This document shows positions 1 to 11,599 of a DNA stretch of 64,000 nucleotides, piece by piece. Numbering within the stretch: the stretch's first letter is position 1; every line of letters starts with the position of its first letter. The DNA comes from Yponomeuta sedellus (lineage: Eukaryota; Arthropoda; Insecta; Lepidoptera; Yponomeutidae): assembly GCA_934045075.1 (NCBI GenBank), contig OW203723.1, forward strand, positions 20,010,035-20,074,034. Direction: 5' to 3'. A program made the translations under genes and the position numbers. The notes below the pieces were generated by a model, which saw only the letters and a list, made by a program, of their open reading frames with translations, made no database searches and had not been told where the DNA came from.

Positions 1-310
1 CGCGGCTTTAGATTATAATGTGGTTCTCGTATCAAAGTGCGGGTTAGGCTTGGTTAGGTTAGTGTGGCAATTGAATCACTTGCGGCTGATGAGTTCACTC
101 TTCGTACATAGACTAGTCTATTTACCTAAGGGGTTTGATACGTAGTTGTTAATTCAGAGTTATTATTGTAGAAACTGATGTAGTGTGAACCGACTTGCGA
201 TTTTTAATAAGTGGGTTACTTAGGCGAACCATCAAACGGTATTTTTTTGGGTCACAAAGAAAGATGTTTTATTTAAAATAATCAACGTCGTTATACCTTC
301 TTTGACGATC
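1..310. other. Unique AT-rich sequence, no gene seen
   Basis: I see no open frame of note, no RNA gene and no repeat that recurs in the window. The short ggttaggcttggttagg stretch near position 45 is the only local repetition. Confidence 0.5.
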
Positions 311-317
311 ATCGATA

Positions 318-465
318 TTAACCTTGCATGTCCTCATTGCTGGGCCACGGGCCACTTCGTGCATCGCAGGAAGATTAAGCCATACTCCACCACCGGGGCC
401 AAGTCCGGGTTGGTGGAAGATTTTATGACAGTGGCGGGCCTTACTGTCACAAGTTATCACGAAAT
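318..465 (-). mobile_element. 5S-derived SINE, 5'-truncated copy
   Basis: Read on the minus strand this is the 3' half of the 5S-derived SINE family: the 'aacccggacttggccc' block, a hairpin 'ttcctgcgatgcagga' and the tail ending in a ggacat-caagggtt motif. The 5S-like promoter part is missing, so the copy is 5'-truncated and presumably dead. Diverged by several substitutions from the best copies at 31491 and 44857. Confidence 0.85.
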
Positions 466-470
466 ATTTT

Positions 471-1157
471 AACAAAGTTCTAGACATATGAACACAAACT
501 CACGTCTGCATACCGCAGAGGTAGGTGGAGACCAGAGTTTTGCCAGTTGCTACAATCCTGTCAAATTTAGTCATTACGCGTACTGGTTTTAATTTCATAA
601 AATTAGTTTATCTACTGATGGAAGCTAAAAAATTATACAGTAGTAACAAAAAATATTTCCACTTGAAAACAAAATGTACAAATGTGCACTTCACAGTATT
701 AAACTTTGTGAAAAGGATTAAACAATTCGATTACTTGTGGCTATAGACATAACTCGCTTTCTTCAGAGAGTAGTAGACAATAACTATAACACGTATACCT
801 TACAGCTTACTGAATTAAAGTAGTTGCCTACTGAATTAAAATAAGCATTTTTTCTTGAAAGTACCTACTTATTGCATGTGATATCCAATAACGATTAATT
901 TTCCCATCATCTAACTTGCATATTGTCTTATCTTCATGTAGGAAGAACTAAGAACAAGGATTAAAATAAAACCGATTAAACAAACAAAATTATTTAAGTA
1001 CCTATGTATTGTAAGTGTGAATATATCGTGTATATATTATATAAGTATTTTCCCCTCCCCCGTTTCTTTTAGTATTTTGCACTACCCGCCCAGCAATTAT
1101 CCATAAACCAAAGGCTGACGGGAAGAAAATGCTACTTAGCATTACGCTTTTGCATCC
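471..1157. other. AT-rich stretch, nothing recognised
   Basis: No gene, RNA or shared repeat was recognised. The short frames that occur here are AT-driven and lack any family motif or splice context. Confidence 0.45.
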
Positions 1158-1242
1158 TCATATGATATGTTTTGTGCAAATAAGAATTGAATAATAATAA
1201 TAATTATTATTCAATTTTTATTTGCACAAAACATATCATATG
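1158..1242. repeat. Near-perfect 85-bp palindrome
   Basis: The left arm begins tcatatgatatgttttgtgc and the right arm ends gcacaaaacatatcatatga. The centre is an (aat)n run, so the whole 85 bp can fold as one hairpin with about 40-bp arms. The flanks (gcattac...ggattcaatgc) also show weak inverted similarity, which may extend it as a degraded MITE. No second copy was seen in the window. Confidence 0.85.
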
Positions 1243-1789
1243 AGTACAACAAGGAGGATTCAATGCTTTAAGCATTATTGTACACTTGTTTAAGTGCAAT
1301 AAAAGTATTAATAATGATAATGAAATTTGTTTATTAACACTTATAATGCAATTTACTACAATATACTTTTAAAATAGAGCAAAGGTGACCAGATGTTGTC
1401 ACTTTCATTTCCTAGCAGCAGAAATATCATCAGTTTTATACAACAAAAGGTTTTGACCACACTTTTCATACTAAACGTACAATGCCCAGTAATTTGTCAA
1501 AATCACACACGTGTTTTTACGCCGAACAAGATTTCTGGGTCTACACACCATTCAGTTACCACGCTGCTACCATTCGGCGATTATACATGGTCATTGTAGC
1601 GTAATGTTTGCGCAACAGTTCTTCTTCTAAATTTTTATTATAATATCGTTGTTATGCGACAAAAAAAGAGCGAAAGTTGTGAATTCGTGATTCGAAACTC
1701 ACGGAGAATAACAATAAAAGAGTTTTGTGTGAAATGCATTCTTACAAAATTCAAGACTGCAGAAATGTTTTTGTTCTAATTTCATTGTG

Positions 1790-1960
1790 TTTTTTTTATG
1801 TAGCCTTTAAACGTTCCACTGCAGGGCACAGATCTTCTCTCAGAGAGATAGATTATGGGCTTAATTGCCACGCGTGCCCACCACGGATTGGCAACTTCAA
1901 GCGCTGAGATATTTGAAGAACTTAGACACTCACGTTTCCCTCTTCCAGGTTTCTTAGGCT
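1790..1960 (-). mobile_element. Core SINE, tail type 2, fragment
   Basis: On the minus strand this carries the tail of the core SINE: gcgcttgaa, ccgtggtgggc, taattaagccc, an agagaga block, and ctgtgccctgcagtgg. The core motif is reduced to gaaacgtgagtg. The tRNA-like head is missing. The short plus-strand frame across it is a by-product of the repeat, not a gene. Confidence 0.75.
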
Positions 1961-1969
1961 AGCTGAAAT

Positions 1970-3882
1970 AGATTTATTTTGAAATAAGTCCGCCTTTGTT
2001 TGTGAACACTTACTGTAAGTTATTTATGTTTTCTTTGTGCAATAAGGCGTAACAAACAACAACTCAGGTTTGCTCACGATGTTCTATGTCACGCCTTTTT
2101 TTTAAATCTTCAGCTAGGCCTCCAAATTTCGCCAGTTAGATACTTGCTTATTACCAAATACTTACAATGATACAAAAGTCATGCGTAGGGGTCTGGGGGT
2201 CATCAGTTGCTACCTATACGTATGACAAGATTTCATGATTGCCATCAATAACTTTAAAAGACAACTTTTGCATCTTTCTATCTCTGTCGACAGCTGATTG
2301 CTACATGCTACGATACGCGTAATAATTATGGCATCTATAGAAATTGGAACTAATTACTCAAAGAAGCTCAGCAACTCTTTGAAATTCGCTTCTGACTTAA
2401 CAGATATTCATCACAGAGGATTTCTATTGCCAGAAGCTGACAATGTTTATTACAGAAATAACCGCGGGAGCTGAAAACACTCGGTGCTAAGTACACAATA
2501 GATAACGTTCGGCTAGTCGGAGCATTTAGTCGAAAAAATGTGGGTCAGGGTCTCTTGAAGCGGGTTGCAGTTTCACAAAACGCATTACGGATTCCTCACG
2601 CGGCTTGTAGACATTTTTAACCGGTGTGAGAACAAAAGATGAACCAAAACACAAGTTACTCTATATTTGGAAACGTTGAGAAATGTTTTTGACACAACGT
2701 TTTAGAACAGACCGTCATAGTCTACTTAGGAGTGGGTGTTGGAACAGCATTAACAAGTTCACTGTTCAGATGACAAGTGTATTCTAGTTAAAGATATGTG
2801 ATATGTGGTTGACAGGGTAGCTGCCAAGGATTTCGAATAGATTTATATAAAGGCCAGGTCTCTTATTGCAGAAAAGTGGACTATAAGGTTAAATATTTGT
2901 ACAAAATGTGGCACTAGGTAAACTGGGATCTAGCTAACAGAGTCCGTAACAATGAAATTATTCGGGGTACTCATTACGAGGTCTTACTTCTAAAATCGTT
3001 TTGGAGTGCCCATTTAAAGATGATTTTAAAAAAAAAACAGTAACTTGACAGCGCATTCAAAAGTTATCGAAAGGTAAGGGAGGTTTATAAATATGAACTT
3101 TAATTTATGTGTGAATGTTCCGCAATTCAAAAAAATATCAAGTGTTAAATCTCGATTCTCATACCTCGGTGAGAATCGAGGTTTTACCGAAATGATAGCT
3201 TGGCTAAATAACATATAGTATTTTTTTGTGAGAAATGGGAATAACGTTATTTGTTTGTTTAAGGTACCGTAATATTCATATTAAATCAAATGTCCAAAAA
3301 ACACTTTATAAACTCTTACTGCTACTCATATAACAATGGAAATGGAACAAGAACTGTGTCACCCACTGTAAATCGTAAAATCACAAGCCCACATAAAGAA
3401 GATTATCAAATACCGCACATGAATAACGATTAACCTTGGTCACAAGTTTTTAATGTCATTATTATGTCAAATCACTTAGCTTTGACCTGCTATTTATGAC
3501 AGAGTTTGACACAAAGTTTGACTTTGACCGAGGAATTTTAATTGTAGTGCAGCAACTAAAATATTTTTGAGGACATAAGTAGTTTGATTTGTAAAACGAT
3601 AAGGAGGTATTTAGGAAAATATTTATGATCGCTGGCGACGAAGAACTAGAAAAAAATACTAGCTAGTATCCTTGACCTATCCAGTGACTTTTTGAATTGT
3701 TGTGATCTACATATTTTTATACTCGTTTTTCCTTGCTGTGTCTCCTTCAATTCTATTTCTCTGTGATTCTATGCACGCGTTTAATGTTTAAAAAATCAAT
3801 ATCACTAATAGTGCCCACGAAAGAAAAACTAATAATAAAATAAATTAGCAAATTGAAGTACATTTTTTTTTACTTTTATGTA
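1970..3882. other. Unique AT-rich DNA with one small hairpin
   Basis: About 1.9 kb without a recognisable gene or repeat family. The only structure I could see is a short inverted repeat near 3147-3182 (ctcgattctca / tgagaatcgag). Confidence 0.45.
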
Positions 3883-4108
3883 CAGTCTGTTAGCTTTTAG
3901 AATATACTTCGGCTACTATCGGATAGAATCGGATAGATTCGTGTCATAGAAATATCGGAACTAATATGGCACTTAACTTTACATAACTTTTCAAAATAGT
4001 GAAGAAAAGTTTTATACAGAGCAGGAAGTAGTATTACACTTTTGTGCTTTCGGCGAAAACTGAAGCCCACTCTAAAGCCCAAGGTATATTCTAAAAGCTA
4101 ACAGACTG
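3883..4108. mobile_element. MITE-1 copy with TA target site
   Basis: A 226-bp non-coding element with about 30-bp terminal inverted repeats. The left end begins cagtctgttagcttttagaa and the right end is its reverse complement with few differences. Both ends are flanked by TA (3881-3882 and 4109-4110), as expected for Tc1/mariner-type insertion. Two other copies lie at 42565 and 49147, confirming a family. There is no transposase, so it is non-autonomous. The minus-strand frame inside is not a gene. Confidence 0.92.
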
Positions 4109-4179
4109 TATTAGTTATTGTTTACGAGTAGAATCTATCCCGGCGTGTGCTGCGTGTGCGTTTTCTAATTTACCTACAC

Positions 4180-4345
4180 TTGCGAAGTGATAGTAGCAAT
4201 ACCACTTGCTAACTGTAAAGGAAAACCTCGTGAGGAAGCCTGAGTCAAGCCTGCCTGTCTGCCTTGGGACCGCTTGGTTATTAAGCCCAAACTTTCTCTT
4301 TAAGAGAATGCCTGTGAGAGAGGGTGGGTTATAGGATTTATGTTA
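4180..4345 (+). mobile_element. Core SINE, tail type 2, 5'-truncated
   Basis: It holds the shared core (ctaactgtaaaggaaaacct then cgtgaggaagcctgag) followed by type-2 tail remnants: attaagccca, a ctctttaagagaa block and gcctgtgagag. The tRNA-like head is absent. Confidence 0.8.
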
Positions 4346-4384
4346 TTTGTTTTGTTTCATGATGTTCTAAAATTGTTGGTTGCT

Positions 4385-4475
4385 GTTCAGACCCTCTAAG
4401 GTTTGCGTAGAGATAAATTCACCTTCAAACATTTTATTATTTACGTCTCTTGTCTTGTGTACAATAAAATACAAT
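4385..4475 (+). mobile_element. LINE 3'-UTR remnant (gataag type)
   Basis: Contains gtagagataaattcacctt followed by a tttacgtc...tgtacaataaaat stretch, the same order as the LINE 3' ends at 30840-30960 and 54130-54230. Short and degraded, so the assignment is tentative. Confidence 0.5.
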
Positions 4476-4479
4476 AATA

Positions 4480-5200
4480 ATATTGGTTAATGCAAAAGTT
4501 ATAAATATTGATAAACTCGATAACACAACATAATATCTTACGAAACCCTCCTCAGTCCCACAACTTATTCATGTTTGGTGGATTCGCCAAATACGGTCAA
4601 GTTCGGAGAGTCATTGGCATTAAGTAGCCAATTGGCAGTGGATTTTGCAATGGTACCTGTGTCGTCTAAGCAGGTGTGGCTCGCATATTTAACCAATGAG
4701 TTAATGCTTCTACGAGTACATGAAATCTGACTTTATTCAATGATTTTGTGCGTGTTTTTGTGTGATCTGATTTAATTAGTTGTGTACAGTCGTAAGCACT
4801 AACATGAAAACACGTTAGAACTTGGTTTGTGTGGTTTTCGCAAAAAAGGATATGAGTTATTTTGGTGGCATCAGTAAACTTTATGGCCGGCCCTAAAACA
4901 TAGAGCATAGCATTATTTCGTACATAAATATACTAAGTTAAGCGGAAACTGTGCACACTAATCATCCCCAAGATACAGACCTAGCCTAGTTTGGGGGCTG
5001 CCGGTAAACGTGATACAATTTTTGTAATACCCTCCACTGTCTATTTATAATTTACTTCATTTTGTATTGTCTTCTTAAAATTATTTTATAAAATTATTTG
5101 CTTACTTACTGCTACATAAAATAATAAATATAGCACCCTTTCCTCTAACAACGTAGGTTAGTACAATCGTCAGCACATCAACCTTGATGTGTTTGTACTC
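4480..5200. other. AT-rich stretch, nothing recognised
   Basis: No supported gene, RNA gene or repeat. An 80-codon minus-strand frame (4666-4908) lacks family motifs and splice context and is treated as chance. Confidence 0.4.
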
Positions 5201-5202
5201 TA

Positions 5203-5449
5203 CAGTCTATTTATTCTTACTTGTCCAATTTAGTAAACAATATTCTACCCTTAAACTGTGACTTTTTAGTCCAAAACTGCCATATTTTCATAAATGAAGT
5301 AACCTGGAACACTCTTTTACATAACACGCTGCCAATTTTATAAACATAGTTCATGAATTTGCGAGAAAATGTCTATTTTAGGCATCTGATCTCAATTTTA
5401 AGGTTAGAATCTTGTTTACTAAATTGGACAAGTAAGAATGAATAGACTG
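5203..5449. mobile_element. MITE with ~50-bp inverted ends, TA target site
   Basis: A 247-bp element. The left end is cagtctatttattcttactt and continues gtccaatttagtaaac; the right end is the reverse complement of this over about 50 bp with few mismatches. TA flanks both ends (5201-5202, 5450-5451). The first seven bases match MITE-1 (cagtct), suggesting the same mariner-like transposase group although the rest differs. No coding capacity. Confidence 0.92.
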
Positions 5450-5698
5450 TACTCAGTTGCATTATGGGCGAGTTTGCAACAAAATTCTGAAGGATGACGG
5501 GAGTGCGGCACGCGACAAACACATGTAATTCTTTGTGCAGTTAAACGAGTATAGTAATACGCATCGGCAGTCTTCGGAAACATTGATCTTATACGGATCA
5601 CACTCTACAGTGACCCACGTATACAAGGTGTACCATAATTCGCTAACACACCTGAAAATAGGTGGTTTCAGTCATTGACAATGATTTTGACATCTAAA

Positions 5699-6200
5699 TT
5701 ACAAATACAATTGACAACATTCCTGACAATGTTTAAAACTAAAAATACCGTTTCTTAATTTTGCTATCCTGATTACGAAAAAATAGTCAGATATTTTATT
5801 ATTGCTTAATTTTAGACAAAATAAATCAAAACCGGAAATTGTATGTTGACGTCACACATACGGTGGAAAGAGACGGTATCGTTGCCTAATATTCGAAAAG
5901 GTTGTGACAAATGTCATTTTCAATTTCATTTAAATGTGATGTTTGAGTAATTCTTTTTCCTTGCCTTAATTCCAATGGTTTTTAAAAAGTCGGCAAAGGT
6001 GTTAGTAATATTAACCCGTATGTGTGACGTCATTTGACGTTTACGTCCTCTTAGAATCAGACGAAATTCAAACAGAAAATTATGAATGAAAATCAACCAA
6101 TTTCCGAAAGTAAAAAATATTGGTCATTTTATTTTATATCCAGTTTCCTGTAAGACAATAAAATACGAGCGCAAAAAATTTAAATGTTGTCAATTGTAAC
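5699..6200. repeat. ~500-bp imperfect nested inverted repeat
   Basis: Three inverted pairs are arranged symmetrically: outer acaattgacaacatt (about 5708) with aatgttgtcaattgt (about 6184), middle ccggaaattg (5832) with caatttccg (about 6099), and inner 17-bp tgacgtcacacatacgg (5847-5863) with its exact reverse complement at 6016-6032. This looks like one degraded palindromic non-autonomous DNA element. No target duplication was identified. Confidence 0.7.
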
Positions 6201-6209
6201 TTAAGTATG

Positions 6210-7300
6210 GAAAAACTGAATTTTAGGACGAAAGGTTAAATTTATTTTCTTAACTTTTCAAAGTATTCTTACATATTTCCACACAAATAATTCGTAACTT
6301 TCTCAAACCCTTGTAGGTCAATCTGTTAGGTGAGTTACTCAATATTATAAACATAGCAAAATATTATTAATCGGCATTTCAGTACTTATTTACTAAGTAG
6401 ATCAATAATTATATGTAGTACCCCTTTTCTGGAATACAGGCCAATGACCCAATACATGTTATATGCGGGTGCTTTCTATGAAGGTAGCAGAACTCTGGGC
6501 ATAATTATTACTCTTTATTGTTTCTGTAAGGATAGTACAAATGGTAGGTTTAATACAAAATAGTACTTTATTCTAGCCAACCGTGGGGGTAGTACCAAAC
6601 AGAGATTGATATAGTATTTATTTACCATAAATAAATATGGTAACATATCTTTCAAAATCAAACAATATATTAACAAGTACCATAATTATAAATATAATTG
6701 TACGTACTAAGACAACATTAACAAAAATAAGCATTATATAAATAGTACATACATATCTACCTAAAAAAAAATAGTCACTTAATTTGAACAAAACTGCCAA
6801 GATGCATTAATTATAACGCTTAAAACTAAATACAAAATTATACACCCTGCGCACACGCCGACTGCACACATGTATATTTCGACTATTACACAATATATAA
6901 AGCATTACGTCGGCTACACGTAAATCGAGATGGTTTTTTATTGTTTTGCCGACACTTTCACGGTCATGAATGGTCTCGTTGACTTTCTTTTGGATTGCGC
7001 GCGCGCATCGTTGCTTGCGGGATTACTATGCGCACACACCTATGGCATTATTACACAAATTTACACCTACACGCCGGAATGATTAGTAGGCAAATACCTA
7101 CGTCCATATTACAATGTTCAGTGAATAAATAATTGTTTTATTCTACAAAAAAAATTTCGTTTTTATATATTATTTTAGTATTATAATAAACTATGTGCAC
7201 CAGGAATTATTATCTCAACTATTACTAATTAACTTAACAGTATTTACATATGTATATATTTAGAATACGTTTGCTCTATCAACAATATAATGTTGTTTTA
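6210..7300. other. AT-rich stretch with a CpG-richer patch
   Basis: Mostly AT-rich. A GC/CpG-richer patch at about 6840-7070 contains gcgcgcgcat but no open frame, RNA fold or repeat that I can name. Confidence 0.4.
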
Positions 7301-7308
7301 TTGGAGGC

Positions 7309-7498
7309 AGGGGCAGTCGTTAAGCCGTGTCAGAGGCCTTATGGGCGGCTTGATAACTTCTGACAGTAAGACCCGCCACTGTCTTACAATCCTCCACCAA
7401 CCCGGACTTGGCCCCCGTGGTGGAGTATGGCCTAACCTTCCTGCGATGCAGGAAGAGACCCGTGCCCCAGCAGTGGGGACATACAAGGGTTGATAACG
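7309..7498 (+). mobile_element. 5S-derived SINE, 5'-truncated, plus copy
   Basis: Starts inside the element at gcagtcgttaagccgtgtca and runs to the complete 3' end (cagcagtggggacataca, then agggttgataac). It lacks the 5S-like promoter. It faces the minus-strand copy at 7580-7930, tail to tail, with only about 80 bp between them. Short frames on both strands across it are repeat artefacts. Confidence 0.93.
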
Positions 7499-7579
7499 AT
7501 ATTGGAGGCGCTAGTTTTACTGTACGGAGCTCATTAAGATGCAAGTATGAATTAAATAATAACTTGACGCATTAGTTTC

Positions 7580-7930
7580 GTTATCGACCCTTGTATGTCC
7601 CCACTGCTGGGGCACGGGTCTCTATCTGCATCGCAGGAAGGTTAGGCCATACTCCACCACGGGGGCCAAGACCGGGTTGGTGGACTATTGTAAGACAGTG
7701 GCGGAAGTTATCAAGCCGCCCATAAGACCTCTGACATGGCTTAACGAATGCCATTATATGACAGCCGGCACCAACGGCTTAGCGTGCCTTGCGAAGCACG
7801 GAAGCGTTCGGAAAAATGCTACTAGCGGTAGTCACGGGACGTTCACCCATCCTGTACGTGACCGCGCCTGTTGTTGCTTAACCAAGTGATTGATTCCAAG
7901 CACTCGGATTGCCTAGGCCACGAGCGCTTT
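7580..7930 (-). mobile_element. 5S-derived SINE, near full length
   Basis: On the minus strand it runs from aaagcgctcgtggcctagg through the 5S-like part (ttaagcaacaacaggcgcgg ... ggatgggtga) to the gtatgtc-tail. Length about 350 bp, equal to the full-length copy at 31491. A possible 7-bp duplication ttagttt flanks it (about 7570 and 7931), which is weak evidence. Confidence 0.93.
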
Positions 7931-8440
7931 AGTTTAGATAACATGTATATTCATTGACGCAAAAAAGAACAAATATACGCGTCGCATTGAGAGCCTCCTC
8001 TTTTTTAAAAGTCGGTTTAAAATATTACAGCGCTTTGTGTGACTGCAACATTTCACCTTTGTAAAATTTGGAATGAAAACTCCTGAATCATATAAAAACC
8101 TTCTTAAGCCGGACGGTTTCTTCTTGGCTTGCGTTTTTCTTTAAAAAAAAAACTCACTACACAATCTTTTCAATGCACAAATTATTAGTTTTAATTTTTG
8201 TTTATGTTTTTTTAAAATTGAGAATGAATCGTTCCGCGTAACGTTTTTAAGCAGGATGCGCTTTTTAAATGTCCTTAAGTTTTTGTATGTACTTATACGT
8301 GTTTTTTCTAATTTTACGCTGTTTGAAGGCGGATATTGCCCGCTACGCATAATAAGCCTTTAGGCAGTATTGCACATCATCGTCTTTTGTCAACTTTAAT
8401 GTTGAACGTCACTGGTTTTAATTGTTCCTGTTTTTGGATT

Positions 8441-8480
8441 CGCGGCAATTTTTTGTTGTTAACAACAAAATCTTGCCGCG
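8441..8480. repeat. 40-bp palindrome
   Basis: cgcggcaattttttgttgtt is followed directly by its reverse complement with one or two mismatches. It is a perfect-looking cruciform candidate with no loop. No other copy was seen. Confidence 0.85.
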
Positions 8481-8496
8481 AGTTATTTTAAGAGTT

Positions 8497-8700
8497 TTTT
8501 TTATGAAACCTATAAACGTCCCACTGCAGGCACAGGCCTTATCTCAGAGAGAGAGTATGGGCGTAGTTACCACGTGTGCATACTGCGGATTGGCAATGTC
8601 ATGCAGGTATTTGAACACCTCAGACACTCAGGTGGTATTGCAGCTATCTTAAAAAATTTACATAATTTACAAAACAAAGTAATTGGTACAGGCCCGCACT
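8497..8700 (-). mobile_element. Core SINE, tail type 2, degraded
   Basis: Minus-strand reading gives a gtaccaat...acttt head-to-body stretch, then ctgagtgtctgaggtgttc, a ccgcagtatgc block, the ctctctctctgagataagg block and ctgtgcctgcagtggga at the tail. The tRNA-like B box is mostly lost. Confidence 0.75.
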
Positions 8701-8875
8701 TTTCATGCAAAGTTCAATATGCACGGAAACGTATAATATGTATAATGCAGCTGGTTTATTACGCGATTAGGTTTTTTACCTGAAATAAATACGTCCAACT
8801 ACTAAGCAGGCGGAACCAACCTGAGACCTCAGAATTTTGAATTTCCCGCTTATAAAAAAAGTCCCGCATATACAA

Positions 8876-8937
8876 ACATACATACATACATACATACATA
8901 CATACATACATACATACATACATACATACATACATAC
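8876..8937. repeat. (CATA)n microsatellite
   Basis: About fifteen uninterrupted tandem copies of the tetranucleotide. Read on the minus strand it encodes a Met-Tyr-Val-Cys repeat purely as a consequence of the repeat, so the frame at 8776-8973 is not a gene. Confidence 0.97.
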
Positions 8938-8999
8938 GACTTTCCCACTCACTATTTCTCGTGTATGGCGCATGTGGTTTTTAATTGTTTCTGATCACT

Positions 9000-9560
9000 G
9001 TGGTAATTGATAACCATTACGCCATTACACATAGCCTTGTCACAATTAAAGATCACATAAGGAATAAACGCCACCTTTATAAGGTTATAGAAAGGAAAAC
9101 GGTACAGGATATTACTGCAGTAAAAGTGGAAATACGTACGGGGCCGTAAGACTTGTACGACATAGTATTTTAACCTCTATTCCGTAGACATAAAAATTAA
9201 CGTTAATAGATAGTCGGGAAATCACCGTCAGCACCGGCTATAAGGTAAAGCGTTTTTCTCGTCAAAGTCAGGTAGTTTCGTCAGTGTCAGAAATATGTAC
9301 CTACCTACCTAAAGTTTGAAGTACTGTCAGTCAACAATACTTCAAAGTCGACAGCAGATCAACCTTTACATTTTTTGCTTAGTCACCCCTAACGTAACCT
9401 TATAGAATGCCCGCTTGTAAAGTTTTGTATGCTGTTCACTGAACTTGCACTCTATTAAGGCACTCTACGAGTGATATTGCAACAAATTCAAAGGGTTATT
9501 TTCCTATAAGTAAAATATGTAAGAGGGTAATATTTTCAGAGTTCATGTAAAATAATAGTA
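9000..9560. other. AT-rich stretch, nothing recognised
   Basis: No gene or recurring repeat was recognised. Confidence 0.4.
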
Positions 9561-9565
9561 GTTTA

Positions 9566-9650
9566 GTAGCCATGGGCTGTAAGGCATCAATTGCAGCCCG
9601 ATATATTTATAGTTCGAGGGTGCAATTGGTGCTTACACCCGAGCTAACTA
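9566..9650. repeat. Pair of short palindromic blocks
   Basis: gggctgtaaggcatcaattg then cagccc is followed 16 bp later by gggtgcaattggtgcttaca then ccc. Each block is roughly palindromic and the two are inverted copies of each other. This may be a very short MITE or a double hairpin. Confidence 0.6.
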
Positions 9651-9794
9651 TTCTGCTTTACATCTCGATTGTGAGGTAAGTAGAAAAACCGGCACTACAA
9701 GAATAAAATATTTTAAAGTAAAAGTTTTCTATTCCCGCCTTTTTTCATTAAAAAGAATCAAGGAAAGAACTTTTAATTTTTTTGTCAAAAACGA

Positions 9795-9915
9795 AATTGA
9801 GTGAGGAAACCTGTGAACCTGAATTGTTCACACACTTAAGCGTTTGAAATTGCCAAACCGTGTGGGCGCGCGTTTTGATTAAGCACATAGTCTCTCTGAG
9901 GGAATGTCTATAAAT
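9795..9915 (+). mobile_element. Core SINE, tail type 2 fragment
   Basis: Begins in the core (gtgaggaaacctgtgaacct), then cttaagcgtttgaaattgcc, gtgtgggcgcgcg, attaagcac and a tctctctgaggga block. Head and final tail are missing. Confidence 0.75.
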
Positions 9916-10059
9916 AGATACTCATTAAAATGTGAAAATATCTTTTGTGAATTCTGCCAAAAAAACCCACAAGCACCATGCGGTTAGTTAATGCGCCGCC
10001 CTCCCTCGCACTTTTTCAAGCAGAAGCAAGACACGAACATACCACCACCGACACCAATA

Positions 10060-10125
10060 CTTGTGTGAAAAAATGAAAAATGCGCGACGCGTTTCGCCTC
10101 TAACAAGAGCCATCCTCAGGCTGAA
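10060..10125. repeat. Short repeat with acgcgtttcgcctct motif
   Basis: gcgcgacgcgtttcgcctct followed by aacaagagccatcctcagg resembles the widespread 'cgtttcggctctt ... gag' inverted motif also seen at 24429-24475. Too short to assign. Confidence 0.35.
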
Positions 10126-11017
10126 TGAGCTCACTGATGCCTCGTGTTGGAAGCGAGAACATAATAAATAATTATCGCTATCACCTATTATGGATTTCCG
10201 CAGTGACGCCTGCTTCCATACAAATAGATACTTTTTATGAGTACCTTCAAATCGCCATCAGAAAGTAAGCAATGTAGGTCGCAGTAGGTAATCACCTCTA
10301 TTTGCCTACTCTAAATACAAAATTGTCTTAAAAAATCTGTTTGTCACATGCCCTTTTTGTGTAATTTAATAATAAATAATGTAACTTTACCACACCCCTG
10401 TTGTTTAAGTTTTTTTTAATACAATCAAGTGAAATAAACAAACAAATAAGCTATTAAAAAAAAAAAACACTTCAAGAAAAATATATATTGAAAAAAAAAA
10501 AAACTTCTCAGTGACCTCATCAACAGATCTTGACTAAATTTGTATGTATTTATGTATGTTTTTATTTAATATGATTGGTATAAAAGTAACAATAAATAAA
10601 TAAATAAAGATTAGACCACCCTTGAGGTCCCATTTAAAACTTAAATTTATCGAAGAACATAATGAATTATGATCGTGAAACAAAAGTAACCACATATAGG
10701 GAAGAATTGAGAACCTCCTCCTATTTTGAAGTCGGTTCAAAAAGTGCACACGACGTTACATAACTCCTCGAGTTCACAAATCGTACAGTTAACGCTTAGT
10801 CAGCTAGTAGAAATCGAACATTTCCGTCAAATCATTCATTCATATGCTCGGCGAGTGATCATTGACTGGCTCGTTTTAGTAAATTAGCGTTCATCTGATC
10901 AACGGAATTTGAACCGAATCACCGTCAAGTTTTATTTATTTGTAAAGTCGGCCGTTAACTTGCAGATGACCGAGAAGTAATTTATTTGGGATGAACAGAT
11001 TTTTTTAAAAGTGATCA

Positions 11018-11280
11018 GACACCAGTCCGTCTAGAAATCCTGGAGAGAAAATGGCGCTGGATAGGACTTACACTACGCCTCGACATGCGATGCCTAACCA
11101 GATAGGCAACCGGAACCGGCAACCGAAAGAAGGGGCAGCCAAGGTCCACCTGGAAAAGGTCAATAGACCAAGAGGCCAAGTCGATCGGTGCTAGCTGGCC
11201 CAAATTGTAAGCTGCCGCGAACCACCTTCAGAAGAGGAAATCTGTCGTTGAGACCTTATGCTCCCCTAGGAGTTAAAGGA
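11018..11280 (+). pseudogene. LINE reverse-transcriptase C-terminal remnant
   Basis: One plus-strand frame reads EILERKWRWIGLTLRLDMR, then after a stop TGTGNRKKGQPRSTWKRSID, and later EAKSIGASWPKL. This matches the order typical of the C-terminal tail of non-LTR reverse transcriptases (W-WIGH-LR, then GKRKRGRP--TWRR, then a -W--L block, then LCSPR). In-frame stops make it a dead fragment; the polymerase core is absent. Clade is uncertain, possibly RTE/CR1-like. Confidence 0.75.
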
Positions 11281-11599
11281 TCGAAGAAGAAAGAAGATTT
11301 ATATTCACGCGTAGTAATTTAGCCCGTACCTTCTGTAAGACGTATTTGGGCTTCAAAAAGAGGTTTTTTCCGGACGTTTTAATATTTAAATTAACCCTTT
11401 TAAGAGCGACTTTCAAAATAATAGTACCTCCTGTGATCCATAGATGGCGTTGACGCAAACCCTATCTAAATGAATGAAAGAAGGCTAGCTGTCCAGAAAC
11501 TATAGTAACAATCGGAATAGCGAGTATGCAGCGAGGTATCTTTGGTTTCTGGTCATGCATATAAAATCTATATATTCTGTGCCGATGACGCTCCTTGCT

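Noticed and set aside
8776..8973. Cys-rich repeat protein on the minus strand
   Set aside because: The Met-Tyr-Val-Cys repeat is the direct translation of a CATA microsatellite.
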